Shown here: positions 23,262 through 34,700 of the stretch, piece after piece
Layout of the letters: every line of letters starts with the position of its first letter
Numbering within the stretch: the stretch's first letter is position 1
The notes under the pieces: generated by a model
What the model was told of the DNA's origin: nothing
Seen by the model: the letters and a program-made list of their open reading frames with translations, nothing else
The model's database searches: none
Assembly: GCA_015847255.1 (NCBI GenBank)
Contig: JADLZK010012248.1
Span: forward strand, 496,001-560,000
Length of the DNA: 64,000 bases
Direction of reading: 5' to 3'
DNA from: Hyparrhenia diplandra
Lineage: Eukaryota > Streptophyta > Magnoliopsida > Poales > Poaceae
Program-made: the position numbers and the translations under genes

Positions 23262-24000
23262 TTGATTCATTAGGAACTGCTAGCTAACTGACCCTAGACG
23301 ATGTACCAAGAGTAACGGGGGAGCTGGAGCACAGCACTTGGTAAAATAGGAATATGAGCCATCTGGGACGACATACCCTTCATTCAGTGTTCGCGAATCA
23401 CGAAGGACCTCCAGCAGCGAGAGCCAAATGGCTGGCTCTTGCTTGTATATGTGCCATACATGTTAGCGCTACTCACATATCTAGGCACATGAAGGCAAGA
23501 AAGCGGGTCAGTTGAGTCCAGCAGAAAGGAGCTATGCAGAAACTCATTGAGAGTAGGAGGCATTTGGGCATGAAAAACCTACTACCTGAGTTTGGATGCA
23601 TCAAGTTAATCAATAACGGATTCATCTAGGGAGGGCAGCAAAACCCTGGGTCACATATCAACATATGTGACTATGCAGCGATGAAAAATGATCGATATGA
23701 TCGAGCAGTGCACTCAAGACAATAATAAAAAGGCACATCACTTTGATCCCCTTTCTTCCTTGTCTGATTGCGGTGCGATAAATTAGTAGCCTTCCCATAC
23801 ATGTGGCTTCCTCCAGTGTCATGTGTTGATATGTCTCATGTATGTGCAGCCAGCTAGTGAGTAGTAGCTGGACCCTAATCACACGCAACAGAATGGTGTA
23901 TCATTGCATTTTGCAGAAAAAATTTAACCGTACAAATGGTGCTCTAATGAAAAACGCCAATGGAGGACTCACACCTAAGGCTGGACCGTCCTAGCAAACA
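23262..24000 (+). ncRNA. candidate 21-PHAS lncRNA with two miR2118-like sites, 23347-23368 and 23548-23569
   Basis: TATATATA at 23230-23237 lies 117 nt before the first site, which matches 18 of 22 positions. A second, weaker copy 201 nt later (15 of 22) has the GAGAGTAGGAGGCAT form of the copy A/B/D third unit. It may be a remnant of another leader fused to this one, or a second trigger on one transcript. No ORF of note; the end is nominal. Confidence 0.55.
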
Positions 24001-24820
24001 ATGAATGTTCGATATTGCATAAAGCACAACGACCATGCAAAGAGGGAGGCAACAACCTACGAAGCAGGGAAATGTCGAGGTCGCATTGCGAATTGGAAAT
24101 ATGTGCAAGTTCAAGGGAACATATGACTAAAATATTAGCTAGTATATGGAGTTGCCATGCACACAATACAGAAGAATGGCTATCACACCATGCATAGCCT
24201 AGGCGGCAAGCTCAACTGCCTGTGAAGTTATCTCAACAAATCAGCCATTTGCATTTGTGGCCAGAAAATAAAAAAGTACAGTCATCAAAAGTAGAAAAAT
24301 AGTAGGAGCCTGCTTTGTACCTTTACGCATTTAATTTCTACTAATATAACCTTATTTTCAGGAAACTTTCTCTTGATGTGCCAAACATTGCATGGTCAGA
24401 GCTTCACATGAACAAGCAGAGTATCTGCCCACAGCCTAGAGTAAAATAAGTGAAGCCTAGAGGTGCTTGAGGCAACCGAGGACCAACAGGCAACCAAACA
24501 ACATGTCAATGGTAAAACTTAGTTGTTACAAAAAAAATATATTGATAACATGAACACGCTTTGGTTAGAAAATGTTGATCAAGCCGTATATTTAATTGAC
24601 AAAACTGATATACCTATTTTGAGATATTTTGAAGAGATTCAAGCATTATACTTTAGACATGGTAAAAATTATATATAATGCAAGGTTCAATTATTTCAAG
24701 GTTGCAACACATGACCAAATGATGTGTCTTCTTCCCGTTGTCACCAAGTCTATATATCATCCAACACAAGTTTTGATGTCATCATAAAACAGTAGCTAGC
24801 CGCCTTCTTCCTATGGTCAG
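24001..24820. other. AT-rich spacer
   Basis: No trigger site, transposon terminus or protein domain seen. Short frames here are unremarkable. The end of the stretch passes into the promoter of the 24982 locus. Confidence 0.4.
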
Positions 24821-24856
24821 CTACTATATATCTCGACATCTGGTGGCATCATTATC

Positions 24857-25562
24857 TAGCATGTTACCCTACACTCGTAAGTTGGGTACAAAAGCAGAGA
24901 AATAGCAAGCAAACTCAAAACAAGGACTGCTAGTACAGTAGTAGCTCACAATCGATATGAAGCATACACATCAAGAATTGTTGGGAACAGGAAGTATCAG
25001 GAAACAACTCTGCTGTGTTGCTGATGGGCTTAGTTGAATCTTATCAAGCATTGGTGTGGATGCACTTGGTTACAGAGTTCTTGAGTTTAGTCCGTATTGT
25101 CTTGGGGCCATCCACCAATGCCCTTCGTTCCTAGTCTGTTTGTCTCTTTTGTTGTCATGCGAGCTGATTTGTGGTGCCGCTGTTCCTCACATCTTAACGT
25201 CTTATTATGGCATAGCGTGAGCAAGAAGCGCAGATCTCCCCTCATGCCAACTTCACTGGGCTGTGGCGTATTGCTTGTGACGCTGCCGCAATCACGAGCG
25301 CATTACTGTGCCTCTTCACTCTCACACAATATGCCATGGTCTCCGTCCAAAGTTGCCATACCTTATGAAAACAAAATGAATTGGCATCGAACGATTTGCT
25401 ACAAGAAATCCTGAGTCGGTAAAAATATGGACGTTCTTGATTGCTTAATTTTTTTTCCTCATTTTGTTATTCTACGTACTAGCCTAGGATTTTAAGAATA
25501 TAGGCTTCATTGCTTATTAATGCTAACCTGTATCCTGTTTTCAGCGACGAAATAAATGAAGT
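24857..25562 (+). ncRNA. candidate 21-PHAS lncRNA; miR2118-like site 24982-25003
   Basis: The site at 24982-25003 matches 18 of 22 positions (differences at 2, 7, 12 and 14). TATATAT at 24825-24831 lies 157 nt upstream. The leader ends GAATTGTTGGGAACAGGAAG, like the 31855 locus, which suggests a pair of paralogs. The CACTA element at 25563 was inserted into the tail or just beyond it. A 105-aa frame (25097-25414) has no recognisable domain. Confidence 0.6.
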
Positions 25563-28500
25563 CACTACAGGAAATCTGGTCTTCGCCGACCGCCGAAGCG
25601 CGTCGGCGGTGTGAAAAAAAACGGCGGCGAGCCGCCGACCGCGGGTGGTCGGCGAAGGACGGTCGGGCAATTATTGGTCGGCGAGGCGATTCGCCGACCG
25701 CCCAATATACCACCCGTCGGCGTATCCTTCGCCACCACCAAAAACGACGGTCGGCGAAGAAAAGTTGCCGTTAACGGGCGGCCCGGTGGACGGCCGTTAC
25801 GCCGTCTTCGCCGACCGCCTTGTCGTGGGGCGGTCGGCGAAGGTATTTTTATTTTTTTTCCTCTTTGCCGACCGTTCGCCTAGGTGAGCGGTCGGCAAAG
25901 GTGTTTTTTATTTTTTTAACAATTTCTTCGCCGACGACCTCTCATATAGATGCTCGGCGAAAGCTGAAAATTTTTGGAAAACTTCGCCGACCGCCCACCT
26001 ATCATGGTGCTCGGCGAAGGTTCAGCTTTCGCCGACCGCCCGTGGCAATAGCGGTCGGGCGAGGAATGGGAATGTGGCCGAGCCCGGCCATTTTCCTTCC
26101 CAGCTTCACCGACCGCAATTGCAAAAGCGGTCGGCGAGGCTTCTTCGCCGAGCACCGCGCCGGGCGAAGCCCCGATAAATTGTTTTTTTTTTTTGTTTCC
26201 GCTTTCCACCATGACAAAAACACATGTATATTATATATCACATCCATTCACGGAGTAACATATATATATCACATTGCACACATCCGGCATATAAAAACAC
26301 AGCGATATATCACATAAAACATGTTGCACAAGTCTACATCGAGTCTCACAAGTCCAATCATGTCCACAAGAGAAACATCAAGTCCACAAATGGTCGGCCT
26401 AACGAGTCTCGGCGAAGGCGCCTCCTTTCCTCCGCTAGCTGGCCGGGCTTGCTCCTCGACGTAGCCGCCTTTCCTCTTCTACCCGAGCCTACAACATTTA
26501 GCGGTCGTTGTTTTTCAAGTAATGCAAACGTTATTAGGCGTGTAAAGATGAATATACGTCAAGTAATGCAAACCTCAAGGGCGCCGAAAAGGCCCTGTGC
26601 CACACTTGCTCTGGAGCGTATCGGCGGGTCCGTGTCCGCCCCCTCGTGCTCGGGACGTCGGAGAGTCTCAAGCCGAGCTGTTGATGATGCTTTGTCGACG
26701 ACGCCCAACCTCCCGTACTTCTTGCCTATAAAATTGCTACTTCACAAAATGCAACCGAGAAGAGCACTTAGTTCAAACAATAGGAATTAGCTAACCGGAC
26801 AATGATTCGATGAATATTTAAATAGCCTCAACACTATTGCTTGAAAGTGACATGTCGAAAGGTTTTATAGGCAAATCATTTAAACAAATCATTTAAGAGA
26901 CCTCGTGAGACAGAAATTACAGCTAAACTAGTACAGTAGCTAGTTCATGTTATCCAAATTACAGCTAAACTAGTATAGTTAGCTGAATTCTATTGCAGAA
27001 TGCACTTTCATCTAGCCATAAGAGTCAGGAGCCTTCAATCCTGCTACAACTAAAAGTCCAAGCAATGGCATTCCATATGTATTTATATATATAATACTGT
27101 CAACTGATGCTATTGTCAACCATCTACCTGCGAACGCAAATAACTAAATGCAGTACTGAAATGCTAATTGGCAACAAAAGGCTTCTTCCTCACCACCAAG
27201 TTTTCCCTGGACTATGGCAGTGCTAATTTGCTTCACAGTTCAATGTTTAATCACTCAGTGGTATTATCAGATAATTTTGATTAAAACAGGTAGATAGAGA
27301 ATAAAAGGAATGATACACCTAAAGTTGACATGGTTTAGTGCTCCTTGCCTAATAATTCCTGCATTTCTCTATGTAACTACTATCTAAATTGACAAAATAT
27401 CTGAACAAAATAATTGCAAGAAGTAGTAGTTCACACTTGCAAGAAAATCAGATTACAATGAGATTACGTACTGAACTTGAGCTGCTCCATTTGCCGAGCA
27501 ACAAAGCTGATGCCTGTTGTGCATCTTCGTGGAAACTGCAGAGAAGATGTGCACGGGCTGCACCTTGACAACAGCTGCTGTAGACTGCCTGAAACACTCC
27601 ACGCTTGAGAGCAGCAGCCCTGCGTGCAAAACAAAATGGAGAACCAAAAACCTGATGCAGCACAGGAACTCGATGGGGGCTAATCGAAGGTAGGGGCATT
27701 TCAACAAACAGTTGGCGTGCGCACAGAAAAAGCTATTGGGCTGAGTTCATCAGCAGCTAAAATCTCACACACATGCACTTGATCTATATGCCCTGCACAA
27801 GAAGCAATTTGAGTGGCTCGAAGGCCGACTCCTCAACACAGAAAAAATCAACCTTTGAGCTTTGTTGGCGTGGAGAACTGGGACTTGCAGAAGTGGTCGA
27901 GGGTCAACTTGGTGCTGCTGCCGGTCTGCTACACGTGCTCCAAGAAGAGGAACCACCTAGGCTCCCGGCAGAGCTGCCCGCCCTTGGTCCCTGCTGCTCG
28001 AGCAGCAGAGGAGGGCGCCTGCCTCGCTGCTCCCTCGCGGCGAGCAGGGCGTGCTCCTGAGCACCGGCCGCTGCCGTGCATGGCTGGCGTAGCTGGCTCG
28101 GGTGGCCGGCGGGGTGGGGGAGGTGGGGGCCAGCGGGGGACGCGGCAGTGGGGGCCGGCGGCGGGGGCTGGCGGGTGGCGGCGACGGCGGCGTGTGTGGG
28201 GACCGAGGGGCTCGGGGGCGGGGCGGCGCGGGGTCGGGGGCCGGCCTCCGGCGGGGCCGCGGGGACGGGGAGCGTCGGGGGCGGGGCGGCGCGGGGTCGG
28301 CGGCCGGAGTCCGGCGGGGCGACGGGGCGGCGCGGGGTCGGGTCCGGCGGCGGCTGCGTGTGTGTGTGTGTGGGTGCTGAGTGTGTGCGCGTGAGTGTGG
28401 TGTCTGAGTGGATAAGGGTTCAGGGTTTTGTTTTTTTTTTTTTTTTTAATTCTTCGCCGACCGCCAGGATCAGGGAGGCGGTCGGCAAAGATTTTGCCTT

Positions 28501-30120
28501 TTTTGGGTGGGCGTGGCGGAAGGTCTTCGCCGACCGCCGCCGATACGGCGGTCGGCAAAGAGTTTGCCCTTTTTAGCGAACCGGCGGGGTAGCGGGGCGA
28601 GGGGCTTCGCCGACCGCGCCCGTAACCTTGGCGGTCGGGCGAGGTCTTCGCCGGCGCATTTTCGCACTCGGCAAATAATTATTTTTTTTGGATTTTTCAC
28701 TTCAAATTTTTTTCTGTAGCTTATATAGAGTGTTTACAAGAACATGTCACAAATTTGGACATTTTTTCGCACATTTTACTATTTTTAATACTTTTCTTCT
28801 TTTACTCGAATATTTTTTGACAACTAAAATTAGAAGCGCAGGTCCTTAGAAAAATGGAATTATGTGATTCAAAAAATGATATTCTTGTTTGTTAGTATAT
28901 TTTGAGCCCTCATCTACGGACACGTAACAAAATCCAAAGATCTTGTGAGAGAGACATTTCGATTCCGTCTTGCGCGAATCATTTTAAAATTCTAAAAAAA
29001 GAAAACGAAGTTGGAAATTCATGAAATTTGACGAGTCATCGTTATATTGCATGTTTAAGCTGTGAAAAAAAATTTGAAAAGGTTTCATGCAAGTTTGCAT
29101 CCCGGACCGCTTAAACCTAGACATCTCAACTAGAGTTTCTGTTATCACATGCTAGAGATGTCTTGGTAACTGCAACCCGAGATGCAAACGTCCACGAAAT
29201 CGACTCAAACTTTTTTCATAGTGTACACATGCGATATAAAGACAACTCGTCAAGTTTCATGATTTTTCAACTCCGTTTGAAATTTATAGTATTTTAAAAC
29301 AATCGACCTGCAAGTCCCTCGCCGTGTTTCGCGCACAAGATATTCGAATTTCGGTGCTGGCCATGGATGAGGACTCAATATAGACTCACAATCATGTTTA
29401 TCATTTTTTGAATCATTTAGACCCATTATTCGAATCACTTGCAGTTCAAATTTTAGTTTTCGAAAGAAATTCAAATATAGCATGAAAACTCATAAAATAT
29501 AGTAAAAGTTTTAAAAAATCCCAAACTTGAACAATGAACTCAATGTACTGTAGCTAAGGCACAGAAAAAAGTTGTGATGGCAAATTCAAAAAAAAAATTT
29601 ATACTTCGCCGAGCGAAAAAGGTGCTCGGCGAAGGCGATCTTCGCCGACCGCCGGTGGGACGGCGTCGGCGAAGATTTCTTCGCCGACCGCCATTTGACG
29701 GGTTGTCGGCGAAATATCGACCCTCGGTATTTTTTTGACCGCCACGTGGCAATGCGGGAATTGTTTTTATAAATTAAAAAAAAATCGCCGACCAACGGAC
29801 GGCGGCCGGGAAGAAGATGTTGATCTTTGCCGGCGGCCGGACGGTTGGTGGTCGGCGGCGCGCTGCGACGATTAACCGTTACGGTGGCGTCGGAAACGAC
29901 GACGGTTTTTCTTCGCCACCGCCGCCCGCCGTCGGCAAAGAGAGCGCTTGCCAAAAGCGTTGGTCTTCGCCGACCACTTGGGCGGCGGCGAAGACCTCTT
30001 CGCCGACCGCGGAACTTTGCCAAAGCGCGGCGGTCGGCGAAGAAATCTTCGCCCGACCGCCAACTTTTCAGTGGTCGGCGAAACGCAGATGCGGTCGGCG
30101 AAGATCCGGTTCCCGTAGTG
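25563..30120. mobile_element. CACTA element, 4.56 kb, TSD AGT
   Basis: Terminal inverted repeats are CACTACAGGAAATCTGGTCT on the left and, read inward, CACTACGGGAACCGGATCTT on the right. The perfect TSD AGT lies at 25560-25562 and 30121-30123. Dense subterminal repeats of CTTCGCCGACCGCC / GGCGGTCGGCGAAG fill 25580-26160, 28450-28670 and 29600-30110. The middle cluster suggests a nested or rearranged related element. The interior includes a GC-rich segment (28000-28400) and AT-rich sequence (28690-29590). No transposase frame is recognisable, so it is probably non-autonomous. Confidence 0.9.
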
Positions 30121-30251
30121 AGTATGTGGGATGTGCTAAGTCAGGCGAGACTTCCATTATATCTTTGAAATGTCACATGCATAGCTCTTGTTTGTAGTTT
30201 TTTGCCCACACTCTCGTCTTATATATACTCCTTTAATCATATATAGCTATA

Positions 30252-30750
30252 TTGACCATTAGACCTGGCTAGAAAAATGACCCAAATCGTAGATGTGGCA
30301 CAGCATGATCACTGGGGAATATGAGGCATCCGGGAATGTCTCCTGCAATCTGTATGTACGAATTTATAATGTGCAAATGTGGACGATACCATCGTATTGC
30401 AGCCAGCCAAAATGTTGTTGGAGATAAGGAGCTTCTACATGGTCTCCGCTCCATTTGCGGTGGAAGACACTGAGAATGTCACACCTGTAGTTGTGCAAAC
30501 GGAGATTAGAAGAAGCAGCATACTTGAAGGTCTTAATATAAGGGATACAAATTTCCTGTGTGCTCTAATAAATGATGTCTTGCTTGCAATCCTGATCCAC
30601 TTAATGTCTCCCTAAACGTAATAAGAATTTTGGGAACCTGATTTTGCAACCTAATTTTGCAAGACTGAGCCATGAGGCTTTTCTACAGAAGAACCAAGCT
30701 ATCAATCTGACATGGAAAAGAAAAACAAGTAAGTATACCAACAATAATCC
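30252..30750 (+). ncRNA. candidate 21-PHAS lncRNA; miR2118-like site 30314-30335
   Basis: The site at 30314-30335 matches 17 of 22 positions, in the TATGAGGCATCCGGGA form, with C at position 18. TATATATA at 30220-30227 lies only 94 nt upstream, the shortest spacing in the cluster. The block GCTCTTGTTTGTAGTTTTTT precedes the TATA box. The tail is cut by transposon-like GC-rich sequence from about 30750. Confidence 0.55.
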
Positions 30751-31644
30751 ACTCCTGCTGGCACCGGATCTGGCGCCTACGCTTGCCCCGATGCCAGATC
30801 CGTCTCCACTGCCACCGTCGAAGGTGCATCCATGCTCGAAGGTGGTGATCGACATCGGGGATATAGTCGATCCTGCTGCTGCCGGTTGTCCTTGGCGCCG
30901 AGGGCGCTGCCTTGTCCTCGGCTGACCCCATGCCCGTGGATCCGCCGGTGCCACCGGGCGTGCTCGTGTGAGGGCTACCACCGAAGCGTGGCTCCCGGCC
31001 ACGCGGCCAGATCCGCGATGGGAGGCCAGATCCGGCCACCACGGCATTGGATGCGGCCTCCAAGAGGCCAGATCTGCGAGTGGAGGGGACACCGATGGCC
31101 ACCGTTTGGACATGGGAGGTGGTCGCCACCGGTCCACTAAGTCGCCCCACCGCTGGCCACCATGCCGCTCTACCGTGCCGGGGAGGGGGGGGCGGAGAGA
31201 GAGGAGTTCTCCATGGGGGAGAGGGAGGCGAGTTCGGGAGAGGGTGAGTCCAGGGTGGCGAGTACTGGGGAGGGAGTTAGGGAGGAGAGGGTGAGTCCGG
31301 TGTGAGACGAGTTCGGGCTAGGGATGGGAGAAGCCGCCGCGACGGAGGGAAGGAAGGTGTGGAAGTGGAGAATGGGAGTGAGTTAGGTTTTTGCCTCTCA
31401 CTATATATATACAACGAAACTAGTGGGCTTTGGATGGGCTGTTTGGGCTAGTATTAGCCATGGTGGTTAACTTATAAAAACTACCACATTTAATTGATTT
31501 ATCGTGGCAGTTATAAAAACCACCATGGTTATTTGAAAAACCGCCACATTTAATCGAGGCATTAACCGCGGTGATCTTTTTAAAAACCGCCACAGTAAAT
31601 AAATTGGAAACATCTTGTAAAAGTTTTTTTTTTTTGTAGTAGTG
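30750..31644. mobile_element. CACTA remnant, right end only
   Basis: The right end reads TTTTTTGTAGTAGTG at 31630-31644, the complement of a CACTACTACAAAAA terminus. Subterminal repeats of the AACCGCCAC / GTGGCGGTT family occupy 31450-31610. I find no matching left terminus, so the left boundary is a compositional estimate. The GC-rich interior (30760-31400) may be captured sequence; no protein family is recognised. Confidence 0.55.
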
Positions 31645-31736
31645 TATATCCATATTATGATGTCAAGAATCTTCAGTACCATCCTTCCGGTGATCACCGT
31701 GCCCCTATATATCTTTAGTGGTGGCAGCAGCACAAT

Positions 31737-32400
31737 AGCAGCTAGCATATCGCCCCAAAGTGACACCACAAAATGCAGAGGAATATCTACCAAACCAGAG
31801 ACTAGTACTAGTAGTAGTTTAGAATCGAGTTGAAGAATGAACAAAAAGAATTGTTGGGGATAGGAAGCATCAGGAAACATCTTTGCAGTGCTGCCGAGGT
31901 CGCCAGTAGAATATTGGAAGTGATACATGCACTTTTTTCTACTTGATCTACGAATTTGCACGATCTCGGCTACCACCTTACTGATGTAGGGGTCCATGAT
32001 GCCTTGGAAAAGCATGCTCTTCATTTGCATGGGAGGTGATCATGAAGGAACTTCGGTCGATGCTTTGTACTGCACATCTCCATGACACGAAGTAAAAACC
32101 ATGGCCCGGTCATACAGATTCTGATCAACAATCTGACTTTTCCAATTTGCTGTCCATCAACAGTTCCAAACTTCTTGCTTCCTAAATAATCTACTATGTG
32201 GGCCCAATGACTGATTCATCTTCTTCCATGGTCTGTTTTGTTGATCGTGAGCCAAGATGCCTCGAAAACAAATGGCCAAGTAATTTCCCATCACAAAAGT
32301 CCCTAACAACAACTTTGCATGTATAACCATGGCCACCATTAATATATTTATTTTCATGCGGGCCTTATAAACTGGTCCATAAGATGTAACTCAGCCATGC
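31737..32400 (+). ncRNA. candidate 21-PHAS lncRNA; miR2118-like site 31855-31876
   Basis: The site at 31855-31876 matches 19 of 22 positions (differences at 2, 5 and 12). TATATAT at 31706-31712 lies 149 nt upstream. Its leader and the bases after the site (AACATCTTTGCAGTGCTGCC) parallel the 24982 locus (AACAACTCTGCTGTGTTGCT). The CACTA remnant ending at 31644 stops about 60 nt before the TATA box, so the core promoter looks intact. The end is nominal. Confidence 0.65.
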
Positions 32401-32459
32401 AATCTTGTGCTACATTTGAGACATGCTATCTAAAACTGCCCCTAATGTTCGTTTTTGTA

Positions 32460-32667
32460 GTAGTGTGTGGCTTACTAACTGGCGACTTCAATATATATAT
32501 TCCATGTGTCTCACATCCTGTGTGGTTTTCACTTTTTTTGGGACTCTCCTCATATATATCTACAGACGTCCAATCGTAACTATAAACTCAATTAGGCATG
32601 CTAACTTCGCCATATTGATCGATGCACTCATCAGAACAGAACCTAGCAGAGTAGCGGATGAATCCTA
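32460..32667 (+). other. orphan PHAS promoter-leader without trigger, split by a MITE
   Basis: The blocks GGCGACTTCAATATATATAT, CATATATATCTACAGACGTC and AGAACCTAGCAG match the leaders of the 33041 and 34217 loci. Where the trigger would be expected, a Stowaway-type element begins at 32668. The next leader copy starts about 32825, so this is a duplicated promoter with no site of its own. Confidence 0.55.
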
Positions 32668-32814
32668 CTACCTCCGTTCCAAATTGTAGTTCACTTTGGC
32701 TTTACTAGATCCATTTCTTTTACTATGTATCTAGACATAATGTATAACTAGGTGCATAGCAACATCTATGTATCTAGAAATGCTAAAGTGAACTATAATT
32801 TGGAACGGAGGAAG
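32668..32814. mobile_element. Stowaway-type MITE, 147 bp, TSD TA
   Basis: Terminal inverted repeats are CTACCTCCGTTCC and GGAACGGAGGAAG, flanked by TA (32666-32667 and 32815-32816). The whole element is nearly palindromic (TTTGGAAC...GTTCCAAA and AAAGTGAACT / AGTTCACTTT) and would fold into one hairpin. This is the classic Tc1/mariner-derived Stowaway structure. Confidence 0.9.
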
Positions 32815-32939
32815 TACGTATTAGCAGTGACCAGCGACTTCAATATAGCTTCCACGAGTATCATGTCCTTTTGTAGTTTTGTACTTTTCTTCCAGGACTT
32901 CCCTCCTATATATAAATAGATATTCTTCATCCTTTACTA

Positions 32940-33480
32940 TGAAACTCATAGATATTCTGCACGCTAGCTAAATGATGCATATGGACCACTCAGAACCTAG
33001 CAGGGGATGGAGCTGCAAGCACAAGCACAGTCCAGTTATTTAGAAATTGGAGGCATCTGGAACTTCTACTGTGCTTGGGCCAACAAACAAGGCAAGTGGC
33101 ATGTTTGCCTTTTTCCTCACATGGCCAAACTGCAGCTGCCACATGCCACATTCACCAACTTGTGAGTGCAAGAGATGGATCAAAGATGCTGAAGGAAAAA
33201 ATAAAAGCTCGGCGCCTAATGTTAAACTAGGCATAGGACCTCTGAAATTCCATGAGCAAGGATTAGTGTGCAACTGCATCTTTGAGCATATGTCTCTATA
33301 CCATTTTCATAACTAGGAGTGAAATGAAAAAGTTCAGGTGGGAGTAGGGAAAGTAACTCAATACATGAATAAATTTTGAGTTGCAACTGCTATCTTGCTA
33401 AGGGAATGCGTCAGATGGACTCGGTCCAATATCTGAGCATACGGCGTCCACCAAACCAGATGCTAGCAACTGCTATCTTG
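32940..33480 (+). ncRNA. candidate 21-PHAS lncRNA; miR2118-like site 33041-33062
   Basis: The site at 33041-33062 matches 19 of 22 positions, in the TAGAAATTGGAGGCATCTGG form identical to 34217. TATATATAAATA at 32907-32918 lies 134 nt upstream. The leader block GTGACCAGCGACTTCAATAT recurs upstream. An 89-aa frame (33047-33316) reads across the site in a frame not conserved at 34217, so I treat it as chance. Confidence 0.65.
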
Positions 33481-34120
33481 CGTCGCGGGCCTTGCAGCTG
33501 CCTGGGCTGAAAAAAACAAGATAGAGAACATAGAAGAAAAGAATAGCTTTTCTTTTATTTGTGCCAATTTTCAAATAGGATTTTCAAACAAATTTGAAAT
33601 CCTTTCTGTTTCAAGCAATTCCAGTCATGACAAAAATAAATATGCACCAGCATGCTTGCACTACCATGTTTCTAGACCTTATATTAAATTTTAATTCAAG
33701 GAAGAATATTAGTTTTTCCTATATTCCACAAGCACAAAAATACATAAATAATTCATTTTTATTCTATTTTCCAAAACGCAAAATTTTAGGGTGTTATAGG
33801 TACTACAGCGACGTGAATGAATTTCTGAAAACAAATGTCAAAACATCCGAAATTATGTGCAAGATGTATGATTGTTGTCAGTATTATTATTTTTGGTAAT
33901 AGGAGACAGAAAGTTTTAGTGTTGATATGGATGCATGCTTTATAAATTGATCCTGCGTAGTAACTCAACTGGGTTAATTTACGCTGCAAACATTCAATTT
34001 ATATTTTGCTAGAAAGGAAGCATTTCAGCCCAACTATCTGGAACCAGTGACTACAATAAATATTCCACGTGTCTCATATCCTTTGTAATTTTGTACTTTT
34101 CTGCTGGCACTCTCCAATTA
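33481..34120. other. AT-rich spacer and promoter of the 34217 locus
   Basis: Nothing recognisable at 33500-34040. From about 34045 the leader family-2 promoter block appears (CCAGTGACTACAATAAATAT, then TTTGTACTTTTCTGCTGGCA). Confidence 0.4.
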
Positions 34121-34149
34121 CATATACACACGTCCAGTCATAACTATAC

Positions 34150-34700
34150 CCAATTCGGTATGCATGCTACTTAGCTGCCCCCATATCTATGGAACAGCAA
34201 GCACAATGCAATTATTTAGAAATTGGAGGCATCTGGAATGTCTCCTGCAGTGCGGGAAACAGAAGTTGAGAAGGCTTGCTTCCACACATGGCCAAACTAC
34301 AGGCACGGCACGCCAAAAGCTCTGCAGAAGTTGTGACACAGGAGTGGTGAATGCCGAGAGTGAAACATTTGGCTGGGAAGGAAACAAACCAAGCCGCAGC
34401 ATCATTTTCTACTTCAAGCGTTATGACAAGTTGTCGAAGCCATCCAGACAGGCCTGATACAGTGAACCAAAAAAAAAGGATATGTTATAGTGAATGTGCT
34501 GGACATGGAATATTTCTGCTGGAGATCACAACCATATAGAGAGTTCCACAAAGTATGGACGGAAGTCTACTAATAGGAAAAATGCAAATGTTTAGAATAA
34601 TTGTTTTTATATTACAAAGTTTTTGGCTAAAACTGACTACAATCGACGAGTTTGATGTATCTTATATACAGTTTGATGTCATCCTTCGCTTGCTTTTATT
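34150..34700 (+). ncRNA. candidate 21-PHAS lncRNA; miR2118-like site 34217-34238
   Basis: The site at 34217-34238 is identical over 22 nt to the one at 33041 (19 of 22 to consensus). It is preceded by the same GCAAGCACAATGCAATTATT-type leader and followed by TGTCTCCTGCAGTGCGGGAA. The TATA element is weak (CATATACACA, about 34121). A 97-aa frame (34164-34457) crosses it with no recognisable domain. Confidence 0.6.

Noticed and set aside
25563..30120. CRISPR-like or satellite array from the regular CTTCGCCGACCGCC repeats
   Set aside because: The repeats occur in both orientations, are irregularly spaced and are confined to element ends, which is typical of CACTA subterminal repeats.
32157..32357. 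AAGATGCCTCGAAAACAAAT as a minus-strand miR2118 site (near 32255)
   Set aside because: Only the GATGCCTC core matches; the flanks do not fit the 22-nt consensus.
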